NCBI RefSeq assembly: GCF_003818135.1
Contig: NZ_RPOH01000061.1
Location: 1 to 62,131 of the forward strand
Source: Buttiauxella warmboldiae
Lineage (GTDB): Bacteria; Pseudomonadota; Gammaproteobacteria; Enterobacterales; Enterobacteriaceae
Reading direction: 5' to 3'
Length of the DNA: 62,131 nucleotides
Of the stretch, positions 9,513 to 18,983 are shown in pieces. The stretch's first letter is position 1. The number at the start of each line of letters is the position of its first letter. The translations under genes and the position numbers were made by a program. The notes below the pieces were generated by a model. The model was not told the origin of the DNA and did no database searches. It saw only the letters and a list, made by a program, of their open reading frames with translations.

Positions 9513-10802
9513 ATGGTACTGGCTGGGGCTATTTTCTTGCTCACTCTCGTTCTGGTTATCTGGCAGCCCAGGGGGCTGGGAATTGGCTGGAGCGCCGCGC
9601 TGGGCGCAGGCCTGGCATTGCTGACGGGCGTGGTTCACTTAGGTGATATTCCGGTGGTCTGGCAGATAGTCTGGAATGCGACCGCCACCTTTATCGCGGT
9701 GATCATTATCAGCCTGCTGCTTGATGAATCCGGCTTTTTTGAATGGGCCGCGCTGCATGTTGCTCGTTGGAGGAATGGGCGTGGTCGGCTGCTGTTTACC
9801 TGGATTGTTCTGCTGGGAGCGATGGTCGCCGCCTTGTTCGCCAATGATGGTGCCGCACTGATTCTGACACCTATCGTGATTGCAATGCTGCTGGCTCTGG
9901 GATTCAGCCAGAGCGCAACCCTGGCTTTTGTGATGGCAGCAGGTTTTATCGCTGATACGGCCAGCCTGCCGCTAATAGTCTCGAATCTGGTGAATATCGT
10001 CTCGGCTGATTTCTTTAAGCTTGGGTTCACAGAATATGCAGCAGTCATGGTGCCGGTCAATCTTGCCGCTATTGCGACCACGCTGGTGATGCTACATCTC
10101 TTTTTCCGTAAAGATATTCCCGCCGTTTATGACGTTTCCCGATTAAAACAGCCAAAAGATGCCATCCGCGATGTGAATACGTTTAAAACCGGCTGGCTGA
10201 TTCTGGTTTTGCTGCTGGTGGGGTTCTTTGCACTGGAGCCGCTTGGGGTACCGGTCAGCCTGGTCGCCGCCGTGGGGGCGTTAGTTTTGTTTGCTGTAGC
10301 GAAGAAAGGCCATGCTATCAACACCGGCAAGGTACTGCGTGGCGCCCCCTGGCAAATCGTGATCTTCTCGCTGGGGATGTATCTGGTGGTCTACGGCTTA
10401 CGTAATGCCGGGTTGACCCACTACCTTTCCGCCCTGCTTAACCAGCTTGCAGAGCAAGGATTGTGGACGGCAACGCTGGCGACAGGGTTCCTGACGGCCT
10501 TCCTGTCATCCGTAATGAACAATATGCCCACTGTCCTGGTGGGAGCGCTATCGATTGATGGCAGCACCGCGACCGGCATCATCAAAAAAGCGATGATTTA
10601 TGCCAACGCGATCGGCTGCGATCTGGGGCCAAAAATTACGCCGATTGGCAGCCTCGCAACGCTTCTTTGGCTACACGTTTTGGCGCAAAAAAATATGACG
10701 ATTAGCTGGGGATATTATTTCCGGGTGGGCATTGTTATGACTATCCCGGTGCTTTTTGTCACGCTGGCAGCGCTTGCGCTGCGTCTGACTTTTACACTGT
10801 AA
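9513..10802 (+). CDS. arsB: Arsenite efflux pump ArsB
   Basis: A 429-residue integral membrane protein nearly identical in layout to E. coli ArsB, which extrudes arsenite and antimonite through the inner membrane using the proton gradient. Twelve or so hydrophobic helices are apparent, with conserved stretches [29 protein letters not shown] and [11 protein letters not shown]. Two ATGs are adjacent (9510 and 9513); the second matches the homologue and gives better spacing from the GGAG at 9502-9505. It lies 44 bases after arsR and 12 before arsC, so the three genes form one transcript. No arsA or arsD is present, so this is the simple chromosomal type. Confidence 0.96.
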   Translation: MVLAGAIFLLTLVLVIWQPRGLGIGWSAALGAGLALLTGVVHLGDIPVVWQIVWNATATFIAVIIISLLLDESGFFEWAALHVARWRNGRGRLLFTWIVLLGAMVAALFANDGAALILTPIVIAMLLALGFSQSATLAFVMAAGFIADTASLPLIVSNLVNIVSADFFKLGFTEYAAVMVPVNLAAIATTLVMLHLFFRKDIPAVYDVSRLKQPKDAIRDVNTFKTGWLILVLLLVGFFALEPLGVPVSLVAAVGALVLFAVAKKGHAINTGKVLRGAPWQIVIFSLGMYLVVYGLRNAGLTHYLSALLNQLAEQGLWTATLATGFLTAFLSSVMNNMPTVLVGALSIDGSTATGIIKKAMIYANAIGCDLGPKITPIGSLATLLWLHVLAQKNMTISWGYYFRVGIVMTIPVLFVTLAALALRLTFTL

Positions 10803-10814
10803 TGAGATTCTGAT

Positions 10815-11243
10815 ATGAGCAATGTAACTATCTATCACAACCCCGCGTGCGGGACATCACGCAACACGCTGGAGCTAATTCGTAACAGCGGCACCGAACC
10901 CAACGTGATTCTGTATCTGGAAACGCCGCCCACCCGTGCAGAACTGGTGAAACTGATTGCCGATATGGGGATCCCGGTTCGTGAACTGCTGCGTAAGAAC
11001 GTCGAGCCTTATGAACAATTAGCGCTGGCAGATGATAATTTCAGTGACGCTCGGCTGATCGATTTGATGTTGCAGCACCCTATTCTGATTAACCGACCGA
11101 TTGTCGTTACCCCGCAGGGCTCCCGGCTATGTCGACCATCAGAGCTGGTGTTAGGTATTTTGCCAGATGCACAGCGAGGTGAATTCAGCAAAGAAGATGG
11201 TGAACGCGTGGTTGATGCCGAGGGTAAACCCATCAAGAAATAA
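10815..11243 (+). CDS. arsC: Arsenate reductase ArsC (glutaredoxin-dependent)
   Basis: A 142-residue protein matching E. coli/R773 ArsC. The catalytic cysteine is Cys12 in YHNPACGTSRNT, and the arsenate-binding arginine cluster includes the RPIVVTPQGSRLCRP segment. It reduces arsenate to arsenite with glutathione and glutaredoxin in the cytoplasm, giving the substrate for ArsB. It is the last gene of arsRBC and is followed by a clear hairpin terminator at 11257-11276. Confidence 0.96.
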   Translation: MSNVTIYHNPACGTSRNTLELIRNSGTEPNVILYLETPPTRAELVKLIADMGIPVRELLRKNVEPYEQLALADDNFSDARLIDLMLQHPILINRPIVVTPQGSRLCRPSELVLGILPDAQRGEFSKEDGERVVDAEGKPIKK

Positions 11244-11256
11244 GCTGGCAACAGAA

Positions 11257-11276
11257 AGCCCCCAATTATGGGGGCT
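11257..11276 (+). terminator. arsRBC terminator
   Basis: AGCCCCC (11257-11263), loop AATTAT, GGGGGCT (11270-11276), followed by AATTTG. It lies 13 bases after the arsC stop and between convergent genes, so it may work in both directions, although the U-tract is short. Confidence 0.7.
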
Positions 11277-11310
11277 AATTTGAAATGCTGAGCAACTGAT
11301 AATTCGTTGC

Positions 11311-11763
11311 TTATGCTTCTGGCATTGCCGAAGAGTGGTGCGTAGAAATTTTCCACTCTTTGCCATCCCAGGCATAAGTGAAGGTATAACGTGCCGACAC
11401 CGTTGACTTATCTGCGAAGGTAAAGGTGTAAGTGCCTGCATCAACCGCCTTGTTACAGCCCAGACGCACGGTGCGGCTATCAATTTTGCCAAACGGTTTT
11501 TTCTCCAGGAAGTGTTCGAAATAATCAACACGTTCGGCGTCAGTCAGGCGCACTTTATTGGAGACGGTTGGTAACAGTACCGCGTCGCTCAGATAATTAT
11601 TTGCGACTTTATGTGCATCGCCGGTCTGTAGTGAATCATTCCATTTATCGAACAGCCCTTCGATTTGAGCCTTATCGACTTTGACGCAGTCAGGAGCCGT
11701 TGCTGCCATTGCTGAGCCTGAAAATAACACCAGTGAACCGACGATACCTAATAACTTGTTCAT
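11311..11763 (-). CDS. Secreted SgcJ/EcaC-type (SnoaL-like) protein
   Basis: The 150-residue product starts with a cleavable signal peptide (MNKLLGIVGSLVLFSGSAMA, cut before ATAPDC), so the mature protein is probably periplasmic. The remainder has the cone-fold pattern of SgcJ/EcaC and DUF4440 proteins: a helical start (GLFDKWNDSLQTGDAHKVANNY) and four strands ending SARYTFTYAWDGKEWKISTHHSS. Two cysteines could form a disulfide. ATG at 11763 has AAGGGA six bases upstream; the longer frame to 11829 lacks a site. The gene is monocistronic. The enzymatic role of this family is mostly unknown, so no function is assigned. Confidence 0.8.
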   Translation of the reverse strand: MNKLLGIVGSLVLFSGSAMAATAPDCVKVDKAQIEGLFDKWNDSLQTGDAHKVANNYLSDAVLLPTVSNKVRLTDAERVDYFEHFLEKKPFGKIDSRTVRLGCNKAVDAGTYTFTFADKSTVSARYTFTYAWDGKEWKISTHHSSAMPEA

Positions 11764-12069
11764 ATTTATCCCTTTGATTACACAGTTTTTCCTGCAAACA
11801 GAAATACCAGTATTAGTAAGGGTAAGCAATTTAACTTAAGAATAGTTACATTGCTTTACTATAACTCACCGTGCGGAATGACTTGAATTGAAATTAGATT
11901 ATTTAATGAGCTAAGCGATTGTTATGGTACGAGTAAGTGAGCAGCGAACGGGAAAAATCTTAGCGCGATTCACTCAGCCCCCTCTGCCAGGTGGGCTGAT
12001 TTATGATCTTCGTTGATAACGTCTGTTAACTACCCGGCAGATGGCTGCCCTGTCAGAAAAAGCCATCGT

Positions 12070-12345
12070 TCAGCGTAAGGGAAATAGATAAATGAGTGCC
12101 ATGGTGATTAACATAACGATCACCAAAAGCAGAATATTTCCTGAAAACTGACTGAGCTCGTCAAAATTCTCACGGCTATTTTCGTTAAGCTTTTTGATGG
12201 CATCCTGCTTATTCTCAGCCGCAAATTCCAGCGGGTATTTTTTGAACCCCTCTTCCTTTAGCTGCCGGATGTCATCTTTAGATAACGCGCTTTTGGCAAA
12301 CACTTTGGTGGCCAACTCTTTGTAATAGAAGACGTATTTTTCCAT
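12070..12345 (-). CDS. Small tail-anchored membrane protein, unknown
   Basis: A 91-residue protein with a charged N-terminal region, a lysine/glutamate-rich middle (EGFKKYPLEFAAENKQDAIKKLNENSRENF) and one C-terminal transmembrane segment (about 70-88, ILLLVIVMLITMALIYLF), so it is likely an inner-membrane protein facing the cytoplasm. ATG at 12345 has a strong ribosome-binding site (GCAGGAGGAACAG), which makes it a convincing gene. I do not recognise a family, and the neighbours do not suggest a role. Confidence 0.7.
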   Translation of the reverse strand: MEKYVFYYKELATKVFAKSALSKDDIRQLKEEGFKKYPLEFAAENKQDAIKKLNENSRENFDELSQFSGNILLLVIVMLITMALIYLFPLR

Positions 12346-12474
12346 ATCTGTTCCTCCTGCGAACATGATATGAAACAGGCTATGATATTTTTACCCGCAA
12401 TAAGGTTAACTGCATCAAAACAGGGAGAAATTTTGCCAGATTGTGGCGCATCATTTCGCCCCACGGTGGCTTAT

Positions 12475-12753
12475 TTACTCCTGCCCTTTCTTACTTTGCC
12501 AGTTGGCCCACGGGCTATAGGCGGGACGCTCTTTTGCGGTTTCTACCATATCGATATACAGATCTTCGACTTCCTTGCGCGCCCACGGGGTACGGCGCAA
12601 AAACTTGAGGCTGGACTTCACGCTCGGGTCACTTTTAAAGCAGTTAATATTGATAAGTTTTGCCAGTTTTTCCCAGCCAAAATGCGCAACTAAAGCATTC
12701 ACTATCGCTTCAAGCGTTATGCCGTGTAGCGGGTCTTTTGAGGAGTGAGTCAT
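12475..12753 (-). CDS. VF530-like DNA-binding protein (DUF2132)
   Basis: The 92-residue product carries the VF530/DUF2132 pattern nearly throughout: [26 protein letters not shown], then [24 protein letters not shown] with the hallmark tryptophan/arginine ending. The family is named for Vibrio fischeri VF530, a small helical protein reported to bind DNA; its physiological role is not established. The start could be ATG at 12756 or 12753, or the frame to 12795; I chose 12753 because the conserved region begins soon after it. It appears to stand alone. Confidence 0.78.
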   Translation of the reverse strand: MTHSSKDPLHGITLEAIVNALVAHFGWEKLAKLININCFKSDPSVKSSLKFLRRTPWARKEVEDLYIDMVETAKERPAYSPWANWQSKKGQE

Positions 12754-12899
12754 CATGCGTCCGGTAAGTCTGAATAATTGTGCATACGATAGCAAAATAT
12801 CGCCGCCTCATCTTTCTAAAGGATGAACTTTCCTTACGGGCGTATGACATGTAGCCTGACCGGGCATATCTTCATCAGAGAAATGATAAGGACTGGTTA

Positions 12900-13670
12900 A
12901 TGAAACATGCAGTATGGGCCCTGTCGCTTGGCTTGCTCACCAGCGCCCCGGCGCTGGCGGCTGAAACTCATCTCCCGGCTCCGATTACCGCGCTTGAGCA
13001 GCAAGGCTTTGAGCTGAAAGGTGAATTTAAAGGGCCAGGCGATCTCCCGGGCTATGTCATGCAGTTTCAGGGGCAAGGTACGACGGTGTTTCTGACACCG
13101 GATAAACAGCACGCCATCATGGGGAACCTGGTGGATGCCGCCGGGAAAAACCTGAGCGATGCCCAGGTGGAGAAATGGGTTTATGCGCCGATGGCCAAAG
13201 AAATGTGGCAAAAGCTCGGGCAACATCGCTGGATAGCGGCTGGCAAAGCGGATGCTCCGCGGGTGGTTTATGCTTTTGCCGATCCTTACTGCCCTTACTG
13301 CACTCAGTTTTGGCACAATGCGCAGCCGTGGCTACAATCAGGAAAAGTGCAGCTGCGGGTGTTGATGGTTGGCATGCTGCGTCCGGACAGTGGCCAAAAG
13401 GCAGCGGCGATCATGATGGCGGACGATCCGGCGCAAACGCTGGCGGAATATGAAAACAGCAAAGGTAAAATGGCGCTGAAAATTCCATCGGCTATTAAGC
13501 CTGAAATCACTAAAGCGCTGGCGGAGAACCTGGCGTTGATGGATGAACTCGGTGGCACGGCCACGCCTTCTGTTTACTATCGGAATAAAGAGGGACGCCT
13601 GCAGCAGCACCAGGGGCTACCGGACGAGAAAACCATGAAAGTGATCATGGGCGACGAAAATCAGCCATGA
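12900..13670 (+). CDS. dsbG: Periplasmic thiol:disulfide isomerase DsbG
   Basis: A 256-residue precursor with a signal peptide ending ALAAE. The N-terminal half forms the dimerisation domain and the C-terminal half the thioredoxin-fold domain, with active site CPYC (Cys131-Cys134 of the precursor) in FADPYCPYC. A cis-proline loop is visible as GGTATPSVYY. It matches E. coli DsbG, which protects single cysteines from over-oxidation and is kept reduced by DsbD. AAGGA lies upstream of the ATG. In E. coli dsbG sits next to ahpCF; here it is alone beside uxaB, so its position has changed. Confidence 0.93.
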   Translation: MKHAVWALSLGLLTSAPALAAETHLPAPITALEQQGFELKGEFKGPGDLPGYVMQFQGQGTTVFLTPDKQHAIMGNLVDAAGKNLSDAQVEKWVYAPMAKEMWQKLGQHRWIAAGKADAPRVVYAFADPYCPYCTQFWHNAQPWLQSGKVQLRVLMVGMLRPDSGQKAAAIMMADDPAQTLAEYENSKGKMALKIPSAIKPEITKALAENLALMDELGGTATPSVYYRNKEGRLQQHQGLPDEKTMKVIMGDENQP

Positions 13671-13696
13671 CCTGGTGACGTTGTCACCAAAAAAAA

Positions 13697-13723
13697 GTGC
13701 CCCTGAGCAAAACCCGGGGGCAC
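13697..13723 (-). terminator. uxaB terminator
   Basis: GTGCCCC (13697-13703) pairs with GGGGCAC (13717-13723). Read on the minus strand the stem is followed by a run of eight or more T residues, so it is a classical rho-independent terminator for uxaB. It may also stop dsbG transcripts from the other side. Confidence 0.8.
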
Positions 13724-13751
13724 CCTATTCTTCTGGCTTATTCAGGCAAAA

Positions 13752-15203
13752 TTAGCAGTAACGAGCTACCGCCGCACGCATACCCTGCGTCAGGATCAGC
13801 TGCAAATCTTCGCTAACCTTCGCCACCAGACCGGAAACCTGAGTCAGATCCTGACCCCAGTGATCGCTGTCGCTCAGTACCGCTTCAACCAGCTGCTGCT
13901 CGGTGATCTGCTTGTCGCCGAGTGAAGTCCACAGCTGCTGATAACGCACCAGCCAGTGCTCGTCATCCTGCAACGGATAGCTTTCATTGTTACGCTCGCC
14001 CTTATAGAAAGCGATCAGCGCCGCCAGAGCGAAAGTCAGACGTGCAGGCAAAGTACCGGTCGCCTGCTGGCCCGCCAGCAATTGCGGCAGAATACGGGTA
14101 CGGAATTTGGTCATCCCGTTGAGCGCAATAGACAACAGCTGGTGCTGAATATACGGGTTCTGGAAGCGGCTGGTAACGGCCTGAGCAAATGACTGCAGCT
14201 CGTCGCGCGGCAAATCCAGTACCGGAATGATCTCTTCAGCGATAGTTTTTTCCACGAAGCCACAAACCTCAGCGTCATTCATGGACTCACCTACGGTGTT
14301 CAGACCGGCAAGATAAGCAACCGGCACCAGAGCGGTGTGAGCACCGTTGAGGATCGCAACCTTACGCTCTTTATAAGGCTTGATATCATCTACGATCAGC
14401 ACGTTCAGCGGATATTTATCCAGACGCAGCTCTTGCGCCAGAGACGCCGGGCCCTGGATAACAAACAGGTAGAAGTGCTCTGCCGCAGCCAGGAAGCTAT
14501 CTTTGTAACCCAAAGATTTTTCGATATCTGCCGCTTCGTCACGTGGGTAACCGGTAACGATACGGTCCACCAGCGTAGAACAGAAAGTATTAGCTTCGTT
14601 CAGCCATTGAATGAAGGCTGCTGGCAGCTCCCACTCTTGTGCGTAACGCAGCACCAGTTCCTGCAGCGCGTCACCGTTGTAATCGATCAGCTCACAGGGA
14701 ACGATTACCCAACCTTTGTCCAGCGCGCCGTTGAAGTGGCTGAAACGTTCGAACAGCAAACGAGTCAGTTTCGCCGGGTAGCTTACCGCTGGCGCATCTT
14801 CAAATTTGTCGCCCGCGTGGTAGCTAATGCCAGCTTCAGTGGTGTTAGAGAACACGAAACGCATATCTGGGTTATGAGCCAGTTTCAGGTACGCTTCATA
14901 TTCTTGATAAACGTTGATTTCGCGGGTTACGGAACGGATCAGACGCGCATCGCTTACCGCCTCGCCCTGCTCGTTCAGACCACGGATTACCGTAGTGTAA
15001 AGCCCATCCTGGGTAGACAACGACGGCGGGAAAGCGCTGTCGATTGGACGTACGATAACGACGCCCGCATTCAAATCCGTATGTTCATTGAGTAAATCGA
15101 TTTGCCAGTCAATAAAAGCACGCAGGAAGTTGCCTTCACCAAACTGGATAATACGTTCAGGATATTGAGCGCCAGGGAAATCATGACGATTAAGTGTTTT
15201 CAC
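13752..15203 (-). CDS. uxaB: Tagaturonate reductase (altronate oxidoreductase) UxaB
   Basis: A 483-residue protein matching E. coli UxaB (483) over its full length. It reduces D-tagaturonate to D-altronate with NADH in galacturonate catabolism, which links to the pectin theme of the window. The N-terminus [29 protein letters not shown] holds the nucleotide-binding region, and [30 protein letters not shown] and [15 protein letters not shown] are conserved blocks of the mannitol-dehydrogenase-like family. The frame is open up to 15242, but homologues start at Lys-Thr-Leu; the GTG at 15203 has AAGGAA 9 bases upstream and is chosen. Two ExuR/UxuR-like boxes lie about 100 bases upstream. Confidence 0.95.
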   Translation of the reverse strand: MKTLNRHDFPGAQYPERIIQFGEGNFLRAFIDWQIDLLNEHTDLNAGVVIVRPIDSAFPPSLSTQDGLYTTVIRGLNEQGEAVSDARLIRSVTREINVYQEYEAYLKLAHNPDMRFVFSNTTEAGISYHAGDKFEDAPAVSYPAKLTRLLFERFSHFNGALDKGWVIVPCELIDYNGDALQELVLRYAQEWELPAAFIQWLNEANTFCSTLVDRIVTGYPRDEAADIEKSLGYKDSFLAAAEHFYLFVIQGPASLAQELRLDKYPLNVLIVDDIKPYKERKVAILNGAHTALVPVAYLAGLNTVGESMNDAEVCGFVEKTIAEEIIPVLDLPRDELQSFAQAVTSRFQNPYIQHQLLSIALNGMTKFRTRILPQLLAGQQATGTLPARLTFALAALIAFYKGERNNESYPLQDDEHWLVRYQQLWTSLGDKQITEQQLVEAVLSDSDHWGQDLTQVSGLVAKVSEDLQLILTQGMRAAVARYC

Positions 15204-15300
15204 TATGTTGTTCCTTGGTGAGTACAGGATGAACGACCACAAATATCCCGCTCAAATTATCAGAACTCAAGGAAGTGAAACCCCGTTTTGATCAAGTTAG

Positions 15301-15317
15301 AGTTGTTATACCAATTT
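15301..15317 (-). promoter_or_regulatory. ExuR/UxuR-like operator (proximal)
   Basis: Read on the minus strand the site is AAATTGGTATAACAACT, close to the palindromic ExuR/UxuR box whose core is TTGGTATACCAA. It lies about 100 bases upstream of the uxaB start. Binding would give repression relieved by hexuronates. Confidence 0.6.
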
Positions 15318-15328
15318 TTTTTAACGCT

Positions 15329-15345
15329 AATTTTGGTAGAACAAC
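15329..15345 (-). promoter_or_regulatory. ExuR/UxuR-like operator (distal, weaker)
   Basis: The + strand reads ATTTTGGTAGAACAACC, matching TTGGTAnnnCAA. It is spaced 28 bases from the proximal box, close to three helical turns, so two regulator dimers could bind the same face. Confidence 0.4.
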
Positions 15346-15371
15346 CCTTTATCGCCACTCTGGCACCAGAA

Positions 15372-16811
15372 TTAGCTATCGATCGTCAGCTCCTCAACGG
15401 CTGCGTTACTGGTCTGATTGCGTCCATTGCGCTTCGAGAGGTAGAGATACTTATCCGCTTCCGCCAGCAATGAGTTAAAGGCATCGTGCAGCGTCTGTTT
15501 TTCGGGTGTCATGGCCGCAAGGCCAATACTGACGGTGATAAATAACGTTTGCTGCTGATAACGAAATGCCGTGAGCTCTGTGCTCTGGCGAATTTTTTCG
15601 GCTATTCCGTAGCCCTGTTCTTCGCTATCGGTGCTGCAAACCACAACAAACTCCTCCCCACCCAGGCGCGCGACCAGCCCATTATCGCCAACCACTTTGC
15701 TCAGCTGCGCCGCAAATGCGCTTAACACGACGTCTCCGCACTCATGGCCGAAACTGTCGTTAATGCGCTTGAAGTAGTCAATATCCAGCAGCATCACGCA
15801 CAGCTTTTGTGCCGGTTTATGCATTAACGGGGCCTTGATCTTCAGCGCCTCATACAGACCAGAACGCGAATAAACACCGGTCAGGTAGTCGTAATCTGCT
15901 CTGAGGGACGTTTGTTGGATCAGCCGCTTAATCGCATCCACGCTGACCGAGACAATCAGCGGGCAAATCGCCATGGTGGCAATCCCCAGACGGGCCGAGA
16001 ACATCTCATTCACCACCAGCGGGTGGTTGTGATGCATCTCCACCATCGAATGGGCGACCAGAGTTATCTCTATGCCGCCGGTTAAAAAAGTAATCAACGC
16101 GGTAATTGGCAGCGGGTAGCGAATGGCGCACCAGATAAGCGCGGGCAATGGGAACGTCAGGCTTCCTGCCCCACCAATCACCATCGAAGCCAGCACCGAA
16201 ACGATCGTTCCCGCCAGCGGGTAGAGTGTTGACAGATGAAACGCAGGCCACTTACTCCACTGCGGCCATTTTGCCATCAGCAGGAGTGGCATCATCAACA
16301 CGCCCGTCGAGAACTGTTCGCTAAACCAGTCGGCAAATAGCGGGAGAAACTGACGATAATCCCCGGAGGGGCCCATGAAGCCAATTGAACCCACCAAAGA
16401 GCTGAGCACCGAGGCAATAAGGCAAAAATAGAAAAGATTAAAAGCGTTCACCGCCCAATTATTTTCATCCCTGGCGCGTGAATAACGCAGCAATAGCCGC
16501 GCCATGATAATAATAAACACCATATTAGAGAGATTTATTACCAGCGATTGCCACCCCCAGCGCGTGGTCATCGCATCAAAAAGCACCATCGCGCCGCAGG
16601 CGATAAAATAATAGGCCGCACGATTCAGAAACGGATTGCGCACAAATACCGCTGCCAGCACCGCGTTTAACGGCCAGAACAGCGACAGCTCGTCAATCAG
16701 GCGCAGCGATGCGCCAAAGAAGTAAAACAGTGTAGTAATGACAAATAGAATAATGGCGTTAGCCAGCCGTTTTTCAGGCGAAAAAAACATCAATCGAGCT
16801 TGTCTGGACAT
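15372..16811 (-). CDS. dgcF: Membrane diguanylate cyclase DgcF (YneF)
   Basis: A 479-residue protein with an N-terminal membrane sensor of about eight hydrophobic helices (residues ~15-300, MASE1-like) and a C-terminal GGDEF domain. The catalytic motif is GGEEF (384-388), and the metal site FLL-type strand reads MLLDIDYFKRINDSFGHECGD. There is no RxxD inhibitory site five residues before GGEEF (it reads NGLVA), so product feedback may be absent. It matches E. coli DgcF (YneF), with the same neighbours uxaB and glsB; E. coli yneG is missing in between. It makes c-di-GMP, which favours biofilm over motility. The start could be Met8 as well. Confidence 0.9.
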   Translation of the reverse strand: MSRQARLMFFSPEKRLANAIILFVITTLFYFFGASLRLIDELSLFWPLNAVLAAVFVRNPFLNRAAYYFIACGAMVLFDAMTTRWGWQSLVINLSNMVFIIIMARLLLRYSRARDENNWAVNAFNLFYFCLIASVLSSLVGSIGFMGPSGDYRQFLPLFADWFSEQFSTGVLMMPLLLMAKWPQWSKWPAFHLSTLYPLAGTIVSVLASMVIGGAGSLTFPLPALIWCAIRYPLPITALITFLTGGIEITLVAHSMVEMHHNHPLVVNEMFSARLGIATMAICPLIVSVSVDAIKRLIQQTSLRADYDYLTGVYSRSGLYEALKIKAPLMHKPAQKLCVMLLDIDYFKRINDSFGHECGDVVLSAFAAQLSKVVGDNGLVARLGGEEFVVVCSTDSEEQGYGIAEKIRQSTELTAFRYQQQTLFITVSIGLAAMTPEKQTLHDAFNSLLAEADKYLYLSKRNGRNQTSNAAVEELTIDS

Positions 16812-16940
16812 GCTATTTTAACTCATATTTATGCATGCACTGCGCAATAAAATAATGCAACGGGAGGAGTGCAAAAAATAAAATTCAGCTTAGCATAAAG
16901 AGTCTTACCAGGCTCCCCGGGTGCAAGCTGACAATGAAAT

Positions 16941-17870
16941 TCAGAAGATTGAGCGGCCGATGCGCTGCGCCAGAATCTCCAGCGCTGCCGTTCCGGCAAG
17001 CGAGTTACCCGATGAATCCAGCTCCGGGCACCAGACCGCAATAGACATCTCCTGCGGCACCACGGCAATAATCCCCCCGCCGACCCCCGATTTACCCGGC
17101 ATCCCGACGCGATAAGCAAATTCACCCGCGCCGTCATACATCCCGCTGGTCACCATCAGGGCATTAATCTGGCGCGCCTGTAGGGCGGTAATTATCGGTT
17201 CATCAAGATGCAATGCCCGCCCCTGATTGGCCAGAAACAGAAAGGTTTTTGCCAGCTCGGCGCAGCTCATTTTCAATGCACAGTAATGGAAGTAATTATG
17301 TAATACGGTCATCACGTCGTTATCGAAATTACCAAAGGACTTCATCAGCCAGGCAATTGCCGCATTACGGGCGGAATGTTCAAGCTCGGATTTTGCCACC
17401 CGCGCGTCATACCCCAGATCGGGTTGTTCCGCCAGCATACGCACCACTTCGAGCATACGCTGTTTCGGCGCGCTCAGCCGCGTCTGCAACATATCGCAAA
17501 CCACCAGCGCACCGGCATTAATAAACGGGTTACGCGGCTTACCCTGTTCCAGCTCCAGCTGGAGTAACGAGTTAAACGGCTGCCCGGACGGCTCCTTACC
17601 CACGCGCTGCCAGATTTCGTGCTCTTCATAACGCGCCATGGCGAGCGTCAGGCTCAGCACTTTCGAGATCGACTGGATCGAGAAGCGCTCTGTCGCATCT
17701 CCTGCGCTAAAGACTTCCCCCTCAACGGTACAAACCGCGATCCCCAGCTTGTTACCGGGGATTTCGGCCAGCACCGGAATATAATCTGCCACTTTCCCGC
17801 GGCCAATTAATGGCCGTATCTGGGTAAGAATATCTTCCAGCAATGGGTTATTAAGTACAACTGGCACCAC
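16941..17870 (-). CDS. glsB: Glutaminase GlsB (YneH)
   Basis: A 309-residue protein matching E. coli GlsB (308). It hydrolyses glutamine to glutamate and ammonia by a serine-dependent beta-lactamase-like mechanism; the Ser-x-x-Lys motif is Ser67-Ile-Ser-Lys70. Other conserved blocks are [31 protein letters not shown] and [32 protein letters not shown]. Gene order dgcF-glsB is as in E. coli. The downstream region to dgcF is 129 bases, so each may have its own promoter. Confidence 0.95.
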   Translation of the reverse strand: MVPVVLNNPLLEDILTQIRPLIGRGKVADYIPVLAEIPGNKLGIAVCTVEGEVFSAGDATERFSIQSISKVLSLTLAMARYEEHEIWQRVGKEPSGQPFNSLLQLELEQGKPRNPFINAGALVVCDMLQTRLSAPKQRMLEVVRMLAEQPDLGYDARVAKSELEHSARNAAIAWLMKSFGNFDNDVMTVLHNYFHYCALKMSCAELAKTFLFLANQGRALHLDEPIITALQARQINALMVTSGMYDGAGEFAYRVGMPGKSGVGGGIIAVVPQEMSIAVWCPELDSSGNSLAGTAALEILAQRIGRSIF

Positions 17871-18024
17871 AAACTCCTGTCCGGCGGGCTTTAAGGGCGC
17901 GAGTATAGCAGAGGCGCTCCCCCGCAGGCAGTTGAAAACTTTACAGGATCGATAAGGTGAACTTCACCACATTTGAGTGGTGCCGCCAGTTCCTCAGACG
18001 GTGTTAAATCAGCCATATAAATTC

Positions 18025-18819
18025 TTAGCGCAGCAACACTTTTCCTACTAAATAGGTCGTAGCCTGGCCCGACATCAGCACCCTGTCACCAACCAGCTGG
18101 CAGCGAATATCGCCCCCTCGCTGGGAAACCTGCCGCGCCAGCATCTGCGTTTTACCCAGCCGTTGCGCCCAATAGGGGATCAGCATGGTGTGCGTTGACC
18201 CGGTGACGGGGTCTTCGGTTATTGCCGCCGCCGGTGAGAAGAAACGGCTGACAAAGTCATAGCCTGCGAGCTCTGCCGGTGCCGTGATACAGACCTTTTG
18301 GTTCAGTTTCAGCATCAGTTGAATATCCGGGGTAACCGCCTCAACCTGGCGCTGGTTTTCCAGCACCACGGTATAGGTGCGCCCAAGGCGTACCTGCTGA
18401 TAATCGCTAATCCCCAGGCAATCAAGCAGCAGCGGCGGTGGTTCCACAGGCTCGCTGGCGGTGGCCGGGAAATCCAGCGTCAACCAGTCGCCATTACGCG
18501 TAACGGTTAGTGGCCCGAAAAATCGGGTCGCAAAGTGGATCGCGGTTTCCGGGTAATTGAGATACTCAAAAATCACATAGGCGGTGGCAAGCGTGGCGTG
18601 CCCACATAGCGTTATCTCCCCCTGCGTAGTGAACCACCGCAGTTCAAACCCCTCATCCGTCGTGATGAAAAATGCCGTTTCCGACTGATTATGCTGGCGC
18701 GTCATCGCCAGTAAAGTTTCATCCGGCAACCACTCCGTGAGCGGGCACACTGCCGCAGCATTGCCGCCGAAAGTCGTATCGCTAAAGGCATCTACCATAT
18801 AAAAATCAATTTGCTGCAT
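18025..18819 (-). CDS. PhzF-family isomerase (YddE-like)
   Basis: A 264-residue protein of the PhzF/diaminopimelate-epimerase fold. Features are FYMVDAFSDTTFGGNAAAVCPL at the start, the catalytic acidic residue in NQSETAFF, LRWFTTQGEITLCGHATLATAYV and the second-domain motif ITEDPVTGSTHTML, all diagnostic of the family. It is similar to E. coli YddE, but that gene lies elsewhere, so this may be a paralogue. Substrate unknown. ATG at 18819 has GGGAGAAG upstream, while the frame to 18843 does not. It sits between glsB and sotB, where E. coli has yneIJK. Confidence 0.85.
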   Translation of the reverse strand: MQQIDFYMVDAFSDTTFGGNAAAVCPLTEWLPDETLLAMTRQHNQSETAFFITTDEGFELRWFTTQGEITLCGHATLATAYVIFEYLNYPETAIHFATRFFGPLTVTRNGDWLTLDFPATASEPVEPPPLLLDCLGISDYQQVRLGRTYTVVLENQRQVEAVTPDIQLMLKLNQKVCITAPAELAGYDFVSRFFSPAAAITEDPVTGSTHTMLIPYWAQRLGKTQMLARQVSQRGGDIRCQLVGDRVLMSGQATTYLVGKVLLR

Positions 18820-18983
18820 CGTTTCTTCTCCCGGGGCGTTCAATCACCGCTATCGTGCCATGCGTGGCCTGATGAGCGACATAAAAAAATGAGAGTTAAA
18901 TCACAAAACAAGTTGTATGGCGGGATCGATGGTTTTATCATCGCCCGCTCTCCGGATCTTATTGACCAACGCGAAACCTTACT

